Positions 24,237 to 32,268 of a DNA stretch of 64,000 nt are shown in pieces. The translations under genes and the position numbers were made by a program. Under the pieces are notes generated by a model. That model was not told the DNA's origin. It ran no database searches and saw only the letters and a program-made list of their open reading frames with translations. This DNA comes from Clostridiales bacterium (GTDB lineage: Bacteria; Bacillota; Clostridia; Oscillospirales; Butyricicoccaceae), in contig SFJM01000005.1 in assembly GCA_004555915.1 (NCBI GenBank), positions 1-64,000 of the forward strand, written 5' to 3'. Positions within the stretch are counted from its first letter, which is position 1; each line of letters begins with the position of its first letter.

Positions 24237-25451
24237 TTATTTTCGGTAATCCGGCCTTCTTTTCTGGCTATTTTGTGTTCCGCGGCCGGTTCCGTTATTT
24301 CCTGCAGTACGCCAGCGTCTGCGTTTTTCCGGCGGCTGATAATACATAAACAGATTGCAACGGATCATACCGTTGTACAGCTTGCGCTTTTTATCCGCCT
24401 TGACACCGAAAAATTCCTCAAATTTTTCGTCCGAACTGATAATATACTGCTTCATCGGAGAACGGAAAGCTGCCATGCCAAAGCTTCTCAGCAGCTTCCG
24501 GGCAGATGCCACATCCATCAGACGTTCACCATAGGGCGGATTGCAGATCAGCGTACCTTCCCTGCGCCGCAAATCCAGCTTGCCCGCATCCTGCTGCAGG
24601 AATTTCACGGTATGATCCACACCGGCTTTTCTGGCATTTGCTTCCGACAGCTCCACACAGGCCGGATCAATGTCACTGCCGGTAATATCATAGATGCGGT
24701 CACGATAGATGACATCCAGTGCCCGTTCCCGTTCCTGCCGCCAGATTTCCGGATCAATGAAATTCCATTTTTCCGCGTCAAAGGAACGCATCAGTCCCGG
24801 TGCACGGTTCATGGCAATCATGGCAGCTTCAATCGGGATGGTACCGGAGCCGCAGAACGGGTCCAGAAAGCCTCCCCTGCCACGATAACGGGAAACATGT
24901 ACCATTGCCGCCGCCAGTGTTTCACGCAGCGGTGCCTCATTCGCGTTGGCACGATAGCCACGCTTATGCAGCCCGGCGCCGGAGGTATCCAGATACAGTG
25001 TCGCAATGTCATTCATAATGGCAAACTGTACCTGGCATCGCGGACCGGTTTCCTCAAACCATGTCACACCATAGGATTCCGACAGGCTTTTGACGATTGC
25101 TTTTTTGACAATGCTCTGGCAGTCCGGAATGCTGTGCAGCCGGGAAGAAAGTGCATATCCCTTCACCGGAAATGCGCAGTCAGCTTCAATATAATCCAGC
25201 CACGGCAGCTCATATACACCTTCAAACAATTCCTCAAAGCTACGAGCAGGAAATTCCCCTACCTTGATTAACACACGCTCCGCACAACGCAGCCACAGAT
25301 TGGCCCAGACCAGTGTCTGCTCGTCACCGGAGAACAATACCCGGCCATTTTCCACCCGGACATCCTCCAGTCCGCCGTTATGCCGCAGCTCATCTCCCAC
25401 AATACCTTCCAGTCCGAACAGAGTCGGACAACAAAATTCATATTTCATCAT
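24237..25451 (-). CDS. THUMP-domain class I RNA N2-guanine methyltransferase (RlmL-like)
   Basis: The 404-residue protein has an N-terminal THUMP RNA-binding domain (about 50-155) and a C-terminal Rossmann methyltransferase. DPFCGSGTIPIEAAM is the SAM-binding motif, GSDIDPACVELS follows and NPPYGERL is the catalytic NPPY. It resembles the N-terminal half of E. coli RlmL and Bacillus YpsC, thought to methylate guanine in 23S rRNA. The basic tail after residue 380 (RRRWRTAGNNGTGRG) is less conserved and may bind RNA. The start could be either of two adjacent ATGs (25451 or 25448). Confidence 0.88.
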   Translation of the reverse strand: MMKYEFCCPTLFGLEGIVGDELRHNGGLEDVRVENGRVLFSGDEQTLVWANLWLRCAERVLIKVGEFPARSFEELFEGVYELPWLDYIEADCAFPVKGYALSSRLHSIPDCQSIVKKAIVKSLSESYGVTWFEETGPRCQVQFAIMNDIATLYLDTSGAGLHKRGYRANANEAPLRETLAAAMVHVSRYRGRGGFLDPFCGSGTIPIEAAMIAMNRAPGLMRSFDAEKWNFIDPEIWRQERERALDVIYRDRIYDITGSDIDPACVELSEANARKAGVDHTVKFLQQDAGKLDLRRREGTLICNPPYGERLMDVASARKLLRSFGMAAFRSPMKQYIISSDEKFEEFFGVKADKKRKLYNGMIRCNLFMYYQPPEKRRRWRTAGNNGTGRGTQNSQKRRPDYRK

Positions 25452-25583
25452 TTTATCCTTACTTTCCTATTACATTCTGATGGAAAACATACATTCCTTC
25501 TGTACCAAACAGCATGGTTGCCTTATTTTACTATATTTCCGCCTGCGAAACAAGAGAAACCACACAAACCGCCGGTTTTCGCG

Positions 25584-25611
25584 TTGCTTTTTTTTACTTT
25601 TGTGGTATACT
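25584..25611 (+). promoter_or_regulatory. Promoter of the DUF4364 gene
   Basis: TTGCTT (25584-25589), 16-base spacer and TATACT (25606-25611), about 50 bases before the coding start. Confidence 0.55.
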
Positions 25612-25664
25612 TTATATTGAGGCGTGGAAAAAACGATAACGAAAAAACGATTTGAGGTGCAGCT

Positions 25665-26198
25665 ATGATCCGTTACGGCTTTATCCGAACAAAGGATGAA
25701 ATTAAGTTCCTTATATTAACCTGTATGACATATCTGCCGTTTCCGGTATCCTTTGACTCGGTGGTGGATATCTGTACCTGGTGTGATGAAGGCTTTGGCT
25801 ATTTTGAGCTTTCGGAAGCATTTTCCGAGCTGCAGGATTCCAGCCATATTGAAAAGGCCATGGAAAACCAGACCGAAGTATTTTCGATCACACAAAAGGG
25901 TCGGGAAACCGCCCAGGCCTTTCAGAATCGCTTGCCCTATACCGTGCGGGAAGCCGCAGAGCTGTCTGCCCTGCGCGTCATCCGGAAAATTCGCCGGGAT
26001 GCACAGCTTTCCACAAAAACGGAACAGCTGGGTGAAAAGGATTATGTGGTGGAGCTCAACATGCAGGATGTGTTTTCCATCCGGATGAATGTGGTCAGTC
26101 CGCAGCAGGCCTCCCTGCTGGAGAGCAATTTCAAAAAACATGCGGAAGCCATTTATCAGGATATTCTTTCCACGCTGACCAGCAATCATGACAAATAA
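25665..26198 (+). CDS. DUF4364-family winged-helix protein
   Basis: The 177-residue protein matches the pattern of DUF4364, a family found in Clostridia. The N-terminal ~75 residues look like a winged helix (KFLILTCMTYLPFPVSFDSVVDICTW, FELSEAFSELQDSSHIEK). The C-terminal part is a mixed fold with VVELNMQDVFSIRMNVVSPQQA. Function is not known; a transcriptional role is only inferred from the helix pattern. GAGGTG precedes the ATG, a promoter lies upstream and a terminator immediately follows, so it is monocistronic. Confidence 0.75.
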   Translation: MIRYGFIRTKDEIKFLILTCMTYLPFPVSFDSVVDICTWCDEGFGYFELSEAFSELQDSSHIEKAMENQTEVFSITQKGRETAQAFQNRLPYTVREAAELSALRVIRKIRRDAQLSTKTEQLGEKDYVVELNMQDVFSIRMNVVSPQQASLLESNFKKHAEAIYQDILSTLTSNHDK

Positions 26199-26204
26199 AT
26201 ACAG

Positions 26205-26236
26205 AAAAAGACGAATGTTTGGTTCGTCTTTTTTGC
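26205..26236 (+). terminator. Intrinsic terminator after DUF4364 gene
   Basis: AAAAAGACGAA / TTCGTCTTTTT stem with a seven-base loop ending in a run of T. Its presence argues against the longer DMT reading frame that begins at 26188. Confidence 0.85.
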
Positions 26237-26271
26237 TGCGTAAAAAATGCTATAGAATGGAACGTGAAATC

Positions 26272-27126
26272 ATGTCAAAAAAATCAAAGGGAATTTTATT
26301 CATCATCCTGTCAGCTTTCTGCTTTGCGCTGATGAATCTGTTTGTACGACTGTCCGGTGATCTGCCATCCATGCAGAAGAGCTTTTTCCGCAATGCGGTG
26401 GCACTGGTTTTCGCCGTCATTGTGCTGCTGCGCTCGGAAGAGAAATTCCAGTTCAATCGAAAAAATCTGCCGTTGCTGCTGACCCGTTCCGCCTTCGGCA
26501 CCATCGGTATTTTATGCAATTACTATGCCGTTGACCATCTGGTGCTTTCGGATGCTTCCATGCTGAACAAGCTCTCCCCTTTCTTTGCCATCATCATTTC
26601 CTATCTCTATCTGAAGGAAAAGGTAACGCCATTCCAGGTTTCTGCAGTGGTTGTGGCGTTTATCGGCGCATTGTGCATCATCAAGCCGGGCTTTTCCTCC
26701 CTGACTACAGGGCCGGCGCTCCTTGGCGCACTGGGCGGCCTGGGTGCGGGAGCCGCGTATACCATGGTGCGCAGGCTGAGCATGAACGGGGAACGCGGGC
26801 CGTTTATCGTCTTTTTCTTCTCAGCCTTTTCCAGTCTGTTCTGCCTGCCATATTTGCTGTTCGCCTATCATCCCATGACCCTGACGCAGCTGATTCTACT
26901 GCTGCTTGCCGGACTTTCTGCTGCCGGCGGACAGTTCGCCATCACAGCCGCTTATGCCAATGCTCCCGCACGGGAGATCTCTGTTTTTGATTATTCCCAG
27001 ATTGTGTTTGCGGCACTGCTCGGATTTTTCTTCCTGAACCAGACACCGGATCTGCTGAGTGTCATCGGCTATATCATCATCTGCGGCACCTCGGTTGCCA
27101 TGTTTTTCTACAATCAGAAGCACTAA
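26272..27126 (+). CDS. EamA/DMT-family transporter
   Basis: A 284-residue membrane protein with ten predicted helices in two EamA repeats (starting at about residues 5 and 148). It belongs to the drug/metabolite transporter superfamily, which exports amino acids, nucleosides or similar compounds. Typical stretches are FVRLSGDLPSMQKSFFRN and LNKLSPFFAIIISYLYLKEKV in the first half, and AITAAYANAPAREISVFDYSQIVFAALLGF in the second. The start at 26272 is favoured because the earlier in-frame ATG lies before the terminator and its product would begin with unrelated charged residues. A -10-like TATAGA stands at about 26250. Substrate unknown. Confidence 0.85.
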   Translation: MSKKSKGILFIILSAFCFALMNLFVRLSGDLPSMQKSFFRNAVALVFAVIVLLRSEEKFQFNRKNLPLLLTRSAFGTIGILCNYYAVDHLVLSDASMLNKLSPFFAIIISYLYLKEKVTPFQVSAVVVAFIGALCIIKPGFSSLTTGPALLGALGGLGAGAAYTMVRRLSMNGERGPFIVFFFSAFSSLFCLPYLLFAYHPMTLTQLILLLLAGLSAAGGQFAITAAYANAPAREISVFDYSQIVFAALLGFFFLNQTPDLLSVIGYIIICGTSVAMFFYNQKH

Positions 27127-27132
27127 AAAATG

Positions 27133-27162
27133 AACCCCGCAGCACAATGCTGCGGGGTTTTG
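27133..27162 (+). terminator. Intrinsic terminator after DMT transporter
   Basis: AACCCCGCAGCA pairs perfectly with TGCTGCGGGGTT around CAA, then TTTTG. Confidence 0.9.
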
Positions 27163-27198
27163 CTATCTGATCAAAGTGATGGATCAGCTTCCGGCCAT

Positions 27199-27732
27199 TC
27201 AGTTGCTTTCAATCAGGCCATAGCCGCCTGCTGCTCTCTTATAAATAACAGCGGGAACATCATCCTCTTCCGCATTCTTAAAGAAGAAGAACTGGTGTCC
27301 CAACAGGTTCATCTGCAGGATTGCTTCTTCAACCGTCATCGGTTCAACATCGAAGCGCTTGCGGCGGATCACATCATACTTTTCCTCTACATATTCAGAA
27401 AGGCTTGCATCGTTTGCAGCTGCCTTGTCAAATGCACCCTCACGAAGCTTCTTTTCGAGACGGGTCTTGTTCTTGCGGATCTGCTTCTCGATGCTCGAGA
27501 TCATGCCATCCACAGAAGCAAACATATCCGTTGTGGTTTCCTCAGCCCGGAAAACCATTCCGCTGTGACGTACAGTGACTTCTGCCGTCTGTCTGCCCTT
27601 CAATTCACTGAAAGTAATCGTAGCAGAGGTGTCCTTATGGAAATAGCGATCCAGCTTTGTGACCTTCTTAACAGCGTAATCGCGCAGTTCCTCGCTAATC
27701 TTAATCTTTCTTTCAACGATGGTGATCTTCAT
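27199..27732 (-). CDS. hpf: Ribosome hibernation-promoting factor, long form
   Basis: HPF binds the 30S subunit in stationary phase and pairs ribosomes into inactive 100S dimers. The 177 residues comprise the YfiA/RaiA-like N-domain (1-100, ITIVERKIKISEELRDYAVKKVTKLDRYF) and the C-terminal dimerisation domain of the long form (from about 120: FDVEPMTVEEAILQMNLLGHQFFFFKN ... GYGLIES). AAGGAG precedes the ATG. It stands alone between convergent and tandem neighbours, with an AT-rich upstream region (27733-27880). Confidence 0.95.
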   Translation of the reverse strand: MKITIVERKIKISEELRDYAVKKVTKLDRYFHKDTSATITFSELKGRQTAEVTVRHSGMVFRAEETTTDMFASVDGMISSIEKQIRKNKTRLEKKLREGAFDKAAANDASLSEYVEEKYDVIRRKRFDVEPMTVEEAILQMNLLGHQFFFFKNAEEDDVPAVIYKRAAGGYGLIESN

Positions 27733-27880
27733 AACATCAGCTCCTTATGGTTTCACAACCCAATATCGATATTCAATTGTGCGAAGTACCGGTACGGCAA
27801 TGGCCGCAGGATTTTGCATATTACAACAAACCTAGAACTTAATGTACTTCTTATATTATCCATAGTATACCACAGAATGG

Positions 27881-27929
27881 AAAACCTGTCCCATGCCAAA
27901 TTCCGGTGAATTCAGGCTTGAGACAGGTT
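27881..27929 (-). terminator. Terminator of the fumarase-alpha gene
   Basis: On the minus strand AACCTGTC pairs with GACAGGTT, with further pairing inside, and TTTT follows. It lies about 60 bases past the stop at 27991. Confidence 0.65.
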
Positions 27930-27990
27930 GAACAAAAACCAGCTTTATTTTTCTTCTGTTTTCGTGAAATTCCTTAAAATTTCATTGAAT

Positions 27991-28836
27991 TCAGATCACG
28001 CCTTCTGCATGGCGGGTAACATGGCAGCCGATATTGACCACGCACGGCAAACCTGCAATATGCGTCGGGAATGTCTCAATGGCAGCCATCAGCGCGGTGA
28101 CAGTGCCGCCCAGTCCCTGGGGCCCAATACCGAGTGCGTTGACACGCTCAATGATCTTCTTTTCCATCTCTGCATAACCCGGATTTTCATTGAACTGTCC
28201 AACCGGACGCATCAGGGCACGCTTTGCCAGATAACCGGCCTTATCCGCCGTGCCGCCCAGTCCAATACCAATCACGATCGGCGGGCACGGATTGGAACCT
28301 GCCTTGTCACAGGCGGATACAACATAATCAATGATGTCCTCCGGCTTAGCGGCAGGAGTAAACATTTTCATCGAACTCATATTTTCACTGCCAAAGCCCT
28401 TCGGCTCTACGGTTACATGAATCTGATCACCGGCAACGATGCGGGTATACAGGATCGCCGGGGTATTGGTGTTGGTATTGGTGCGGTCAAGCAGCGGGTC
28501 ACGGACAACCGACAGGCGCAGATAACCTTCCACATAGCCCTGACGAACACCTTCATTGACAGAATCCTCCAGCAGTCCGCCAGTGATATGGACGTCCTGT
28601 CCTACTTCTACGAAAACAATTGCCATGCCGCAGTCCTGACAGATCGGGACGGAATTTTTGCAGGCAATATCACAGTTTTCGATCATTTTTCCAAAAATGT
28701 CCTTGCCCAGCGGAGATTTCTCCTGTTCCTGTCCATCCAGATAAGACTGACGAATATCCTCCGGCAGGACATAGTTTGCCTTCATGCACAGCTCACGTAC
28801 CAGTGCGGTGATTTCCTTGGCTTCGATGGTTCTCAT
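27991..28836 (-). CDS. Class I fumarate hydratase alpha subunit / tartrate dehydratase alpha-like
   Basis: This 281-residue iron-sulfur protein is the N-terminal-type subunit of class I fumarases. Three [4Fe-4S] cysteine sites are visible: PICQDCGMA, SNPCPPIVIGIGLGG and VVNIGCHVTR. Two-subunit fumarases need a separate ~180-residue beta subunit carrying the substrate arginines, normally encoded immediately downstream. Here the downstream neighbour is hpf after a terminator, and no beta gene is found in the window. The gene follows the amidohydrolase by 43 bases and may be cotranscribed. It has an AGGAGG site. It may pair with a distant beta subunit. Confidence 0.88.
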   Translation of the reverse strand: MRTIEAKEITALVRELCMKANYVLPEDIRQSYLDGQEQEKSPLGKDIFGKMIENCDIACKNSVPICQDCGMAIVFVEVGQDVHITGGLLEDSVNEGVRQGYVEGYLRLSVVRDPLLDRTNTNTNTPAILYTRIVAGDQIHVTVEPKGFGSENMSSMKMFTPAAKPEDIIDYVVSACDKAGSNPCPPIVIGIGLGGTADKAGYLAKRALMRPVGQFNENPGYAEMEKKIIERVNALGIGPQGLGGTVTALMAAIETFPTHIAGLPCVVNIGCHVTRHAEGVI

Positions 28837-28879
28837 ATATCAAAATCCTCCTGCAATGAAATAGATTCCTTATCTTTCT

Positions 28880-30031
28880 TTATATAACCTGCCTGCCGTC
28901 AATGAATACAGCCGTCACCTTTGTCCGATAATCAAACGGATCACCGTCCGTGACAAACAGGTCTGCATCCTTGCCGGTGCGCAGCGAACCCACACGCTCC
29001 TGCAGTCCGGTAATCTGCGCCGGCACAATGGTCATGGCGCGCAGGGCATCCATCGGCTGCATACCGGCCTGCACCGCGGCAACCGCACAACGCATATAAT
29101 GCTTGAGTGGCGTTTCCGGATGGTCTGTGATGATTGCGGTTGGAATACCTGCCTCTGTCAGCAGGGCCGGTGCCTGCTCGGTCAGATGACGCAGCTCCGG
29201 TTTCGAGCGATCCGTCAGGATTGGGCCGGAGCAGATGGGTACCTGCTCCTCTGCCAGAAGATCTGCCACCAGATGGGCTTCTGTTCCGTGCAGGATGACC
29301 GGTTTCAGGGAAAATTCCCGGGCAATACGCAGTGCGGTAAAGATGTCATCTGCCCGGTGCGCATGGAAATGCGCCTGACAGCTGCCGTCCAGCACCGGAA
29401 GCAGTGCCTCCATTTTCGCATCATATTCCGGTGCATCTGCCGGTTCCTCCGCGCGATGCTTTTGTGCAGCGTATTCCTTCGCCTTATACAGGGTTTCCCG
29501 GATCAGGGCTGCCGTAGCCATACGGGTCACCGGAGCCTCATCCTTATCATTATAACACGACTTCGGGTTTTCACCCAGTGCAAATTTCATGGCACATGGC
29601 GCTTTTACAATCATATCGTCAATCCGCCGTCCGGCAGTCTTGATGGCGGCAATCTGTCCGGCAATCGGGTTACAGCTTCCCGGTGAAACCACGCAGCAGG
29701 TGACACCGGCCTGTCGGGCTTCCGCAAAGCTGCGTTCCATGGGATTGATGCCATCAATCACACGGAGCTGAGGTGTGACAGGTTCTGTATCCTCATTGCC
29801 GTCCTCTCCCTCAAACCCCAGGGAGTCCTCAAACAGGCCAAGATGGGTATGTGCATCCACAAGGCCCGGAAGAACCCATCCGCCATGTGCGTCCAGCCCT
29901 GTTCCGGCTGCATCCTCCGGCAGATTTTCCATCGGGCCGATTCCGGTTATTACGCCATTTTCCCAGGAAATGAAACCATTTTCGATGATTTTCCCTTCCA
30001 TTGGTACTATTTTTCCGTTGTAAATAATCAT
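28880..30031 (-). CDS. Amidohydrolase (imidazolonepropionase-like)
   Basis: A 383-residue metal-dependent hydrolase. The TIM-barrel metal motifs are DAHTHLG (HxH), a presumed metal His in HFHAHRADD, LHGTEAH and the catalytic Asp in IITDHPETP. N- and C-terminal strands form the small beta-sandwich (MIIYNGKIVPMEGK and GKDADLFVTDGDP). The closest families include imidazolonepropionase-like and prolidase-like enzymes of unknown substrate. AAGGAG lies ahead of the ATG at 30031. The next gene downstream encodes fumarase alpha; a metabolic link is not obvious. Confidence 0.85.
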   Translation of the reverse strand: MIIYNGKIVPMEGKIIENGFISWENGVITGIGPMENLPEDAAGTGLDAHGGWVLPGLVDAHTHLGLFEDSLGFEGEDGNEDTEPVTPQLRVIDGINPMERSFAEARQAGVTCCVVSPGSCNPIAGQIAAIKTAGRRIDDMIVKAPCAMKFALGENPKSCYNDKDEAPVTRMATAALIRETLYKAKEYAAQKHRAEEPADAPEYDAKMEALLPVLDGSCQAHFHAHRADDIFTALRIAREFSLKPVILHGTEAHLVADLLAEEQVPICSGPILTDRSKPELRHLTEQAPALLTEAGIPTAIITDHPETPLKHYMRCAVAAVQAGMQPMDALRAMTIVPAQITGLQERVGSLRTGKDADLFVTDGDPFDYRTKVTAVFIDGRQVI

Positions 30032-30060
30032 TTTGGCTCCTTAAACATGTAAAAAATGAA

Positions 30061-30089
30061 TTGACATTTACTGGAAATCATGATATGAT
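30061..30089 (+). promoter_or_regulatory. Strong sigma-A promoter of candidate small RNA
   Basis: Perfect TTGACA (30061-30066), 17-base spacer and TATGAT (30084-30089). It points away from the amidohydrolase gene, and no plus-strand coding region lies downstream before the terminator. Confidence 0.75.
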
Positions 30090-30095
30090 AACCAC

Positions 30096-30183
30096 GGTGG
30101 CAGGAAACTGCTATCCATGCACCGTTCATATCTTTATCCCCACAATCCATTTACCCTTCGGCTTGTCCGAAGGGTGTTTTTTT
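30096..30183 (+). ncRNA. Candidate small RNA, about 88 nucleotides
   Basis: The unit is bounded by a near-consensus promoter (30061-30089) and a strong terminator (ACCCTTCGG / CCGAAGGGT at 30153-30175, then seven T). The 5' half folds into a stem ACGGTG (30094-30099) / CACCGT (30120-30125). That stem holds an inner GCAG-GAAA-CTGC hairpin (30100-30111) with a GNRA tetraloop and an eight-base bulge. A pyrimidine-rich, apparently single-stranded linker (30126-30150) could pair with targets. No ribosome site or start codon with a meaningful frame is present. I do not recognise a known RNA family. It could also be a riboswitch-like leader ending in premature termination, but no gene follows on this strand. 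Confidence 0.6.
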
Positions 30184-30301
30184 GCTGCAAACGCACACAC
30201 AAATCGGTTCTAACATAAGAATGCCGCTTTCCCGGCTGATCCAACCGGAAAGAGCGACATTTACTTTTATATGCCCTGAAAGCCACTGGCTTTCACATGG
30301 T

Positions 30302-30793
30302 TTATTTGCGGCGGCGGGAACCGTTTTTCTTATCCGTATTACGGCGGATATCCGCCATACGGCTTTCGCTGTCCTGCATAAAATGCTTGAGCTTATCCTC
30401 AAATGAAGTCGGCACTTCCTTTGCAGCAGCATAGGTGCCGCTGATCGGACGCTGCGGCTTTCTGCTGCCGGAACGCTGTGGATAGCCGGTGTTTCTGCCG
30501 GTACCAGTTCCGCCATTGCTGTTGCGGTTATTGAACGGACGGCGATCCGAAGCCGGACGCGGCTGTGCCTTCTTAATAGACAGGTTAATGCGGCCATTTT
30601 CATCTACGGCGATGATTTTAACCTTTACCTCCTGCCCCTCTGACAGATGATCCCGAATATTGCTGACATAGGACTGATCTACCTCAGAAATATGTACGAG
30701 ACCGGTCTTACCCTCCGGCAGCGAAACAAACGCGCCAAACTTTGTGATTCCGGTTACCTTACCGGAAATGATTTCTCCTACGGCCAACTCCAT
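30302..30793 (-). CDS. S1 RNA-binding domain protein (YabR/GSP13-like)
   Basis: The first 75 residues form an S1/OB-fold RNA-binding domain (GEIISGKVTGITKFGAFVSLPEGKTGLVHISEV ... RINLSIKKA). The rest is a basic, low-complexity tail rich in Arg, Asn, Gly and Ser, ending in GSRRRK. In Bacillus the homologue YabR follows divIC just as here, and GSP13 relatives associate with ribosomes. It is therefore probably a ribosome- or RNA-associated factor. The Shine-Dalgarno site is weak (GGAGG 15 bases upstream). Gene order rqcP-yabP-yabQ-divIC-S1 is conserved. Confidence 0.85.
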   Translation of the reverse strand: MELAVGEIISGKVTGITKFGAFVSLPEGKTGLVHISEVDQSYVSNIRDHLSEGQEVKVKIIAVDENGRINLSIKKAQPRPASDRRPFNNRNSNGGTGTGRNTGYPQRSGSRKPQRPISGTYAAAKEVPTSFEDKLKHFMQDSESRMADIRRNTDKKNGSRRRK

Positions 30794-30818
30794 ACCCTTT
30801 TAATTTTTCCTCCATGTG

Positions 30819-31109
30819 TTACTGCTCTGAACTGTCAATAAATACACGCTCGCCGGGAGATGCATACCCCAGCACATCACGTGCAATTTTTGCAATGGAT
30901 TCATCTGTGACACCTTCTTCAAGGGAATCCTTCAGGTCCTTATTGACGACTTCTTTTTCATCAATTGCATCATCCAGAGCTGCGCTCTGCTTCTGCAGGT
31001 CCCTGATCTGGATCTGGAGGGAAATCGGCTTAAAGATAGTAAATACAATCACGACAGCCAGCAAAATCTTTGCCGCAATGCTGAATGTTGGTTTTCTGCG
31101 CTTTTTCAT
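30819..31109 (-). CDS. divIC: Septum formation initiator DivIC/FtsB
   Basis: A 96-residue bitopic membrane protein of the divisome. A basic cytoplasmic start (MKKRRKPTF) is followed by one membrane helix (IAAKILLAVVIVFTIFKPI). An extracytoplasmic coiled coil comes next (LQIQIRDLQKQSAALDDAIDEKEVVNKDLKD), then the typical IAKIARDVLGYASPGERVF motif. DivIC/FtsB bridges FtsL and DivIB and activates septal wall synthesis. The start at 31109 has AGGAGG in front; the longer frame lacks a ribosome site. It lies between yabQ and the S1 protein gene. Confidence 0.92.
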   Translation of the reverse strand: MKKRRKPTFSIAAKILLAVVIVFTIFKPISLQIQIRDLQKQSAALDDAIDEKEVVNKDLKDSLEEGVTDESIAKIARDVLGYASPGERVFIDSSEQ

Positions 31110-31140
31110 CGTACTCCTCCTGTCACAAATCAATTCTCTT

Positions 31141-31590
31141 TTATTTTATACCAGCATTTCCGAAAATGGAAGGATTTTTTTTTGTTTTTTCATGTTTTTT
31201 ACGAAAATCCATGGATTTTTTTTCATCTGTCCCGTGCCGATGGATACGTTTTCGGAAAACACACCAGATACGATGCAGAATTTTCCCTGTTTTACCCAAA
31301 AACCAACGGAATGCCCTCCCCGGCAGGACATTCCACACCACCCATCCGGCTGCAAGGGACAATACCAAAAATCCACGCAGCTGCAGCTGGGTAGCGGAGG
31401 TTGCCACAACAAATAATACGGCTGCAGAAACCATGGAAAACAGGAAATCCAGCACAAGTTCCAAACACCAGCTGCCACTATTCCAGCGTAAGATACGAAA
31501 TACATCATACAGCACCCCAAGGCCGGCTCCTGCTGCGGCAGCATACCGGATGACCAGCAGCTGATCCGGCAGCGGATTTACGGCAATCAC
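31141..31590 (-). CDS. yabQ: Spore cortex biosynthesis protein YabQ
   Basis: The 149-residue membrane protein has the YabQ pattern: an N-terminal helix with YAAAAGAGLGVLYDVFRILRW, then three more hydrophobic segments, including FLFSMVSAAVLFVVATS and GFLVLSLAAGWVVWNVLPGRAF. A basic tail of about 40 residues is rich in Lys. In Bacillus YabQ is placed in the outer forespore membrane and is required for cortex formation. Start ATG overlaps the yabP stop by four bases, so translation is coupled. Its presence supports endospore formation in this organism. Confidence 0.88.
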   Translation of the reverse strand: MIAVNPLPDQLLVIRYAAAAGAGLGVLYDVFRILRWNSGSWCLELVLDFLFSMVSAAVLFVVATSATQLQLRGFLVLSLAAGWVVWNVLPGRAFRWFLGKTGKILHRIWCVFRKRIHRHGTDEKKSMDFRKKHEKTKKNPSIFGNAGIK

Positions 31591-31871
31591 TGGAACAGCC
31601 TGCGGAGAAAGCCGCCTACAGCTACACTATCGTCGTATTCCACCATATCAATCTGTCCCGTCAGACGGAGCTCTCCGCTCTCCAGACTAAGCTGATCCAC
31701 ATGCAGGCTGCTTCCGCGGATGACCAGCGTTCCCATGGTTGTGGCAACCGTCACCTGATTTTCATCGAAATTGACAACCTCATTGACACCGGACACTGCC
31801 ATTTTCTTTCTATCCTGCAGGGACAGGCTATGGGGCAACGCCTGTTTATCCGCATTTTTCTCCCGTTCCAT
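31587..31871 (-). CDS. yabP: Sporulation protein YabP
   Basis: A 94-residue protein with the YabP fold pattern (HSLSLQDRKKMAVSGVNEVVNFDENQVTVATTMGTLVIRGSSLHV ... SGELRLTGQIDMVEY). YabP is made in the mother cell and helps spore coat/cortex assembly, working with YabQ. The start at 31871 has a GGGGGA ribosome site; the frame upstream overlaps rqcP and is not coding. The final residues FLRRLFQ and ATGA overlap with yabQ are as in other Clostridia. Confidence 0.9.
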   Translation of the reverse strand: MEREKNADKQALPHSLSLQDRKKMAVSGVNEVVNFDENQVTVATTMGTLVIRGSSLHVDQLSLESGELRLTGQIDMVEYDDSVAVGGFLRRLFQ

Positions 31872-31944
31872 AAACAGTTCCCCCTTTATTCCAAAAGAAA
31901 AGCCCGGACACAACATATCTATGCGTCCGGGCTGAAAACTATGC

Positions 31945-32187
31945 TCAGGGAATTTCACGGTACAGAGCGGATGCATCATTCTTGAGAACATGCTCCGCAA
32001 TGTTGAGAACCTCCACCTTCAATGTACGCTGGCCAAAGGAAATTTCGATGACATCACCGACCTTTACCTGATACGAGGCCTTGGCCTGCTTGCCGTTGAC
32101 CAGAATCCGGTCATTGTCACACGCTTCGTTTGCAATGGTTCTCCGCTTAATCAGGCGGGATACCTTCAGATATTTGTCCAGTCTCAT
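31945..32187 (-). CDS. rqcP: S4-domain ribosome quality-control factor RqcP (YabO)
   Basis: RqcP stabilises P-site tRNA on the 50S subunit during RqcH-driven alanine tailing of stalled peptides. It consists of 80 residues of S4 domain: MRLDKYLKVSRLIKRRTIANEACDNDRILVNGKQAKASYQVKVGDVIEI, with the conserved basic RNA-binding face. Length and position immediately before yabP equal Bacillus YabO. Hsp15 is the Gram-negative relative. It starts the rqcP-yabP-yabQ-divIC-S1 run. Confidence 0.92.
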   Translation of the reverse strand: MRLDKYLKVSRLIKRRTIANEACDNDRILVNGKQAKASYQVKVGDVIEISFGQRTLKVEVLNIAEHVLKNDASALYREIP

Positions 32188-32268
32188 GCTAATTACAACA
32201 CATCCTTTATAAACATTTCAGATATTGATAAATTTGAATCTATCCTATCAGGAGCATCCCTGCTTCTG

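Noticed and set aside
23637..25271. Plus-strand frame of 544 codons covering two minus-strand genes
   Set aside because: It spans the CmpB-type gene, the gap and the THUMP methyltransferase, all supported on the minus strand. The translation is rich in His, Arg and Gln and has no domain.
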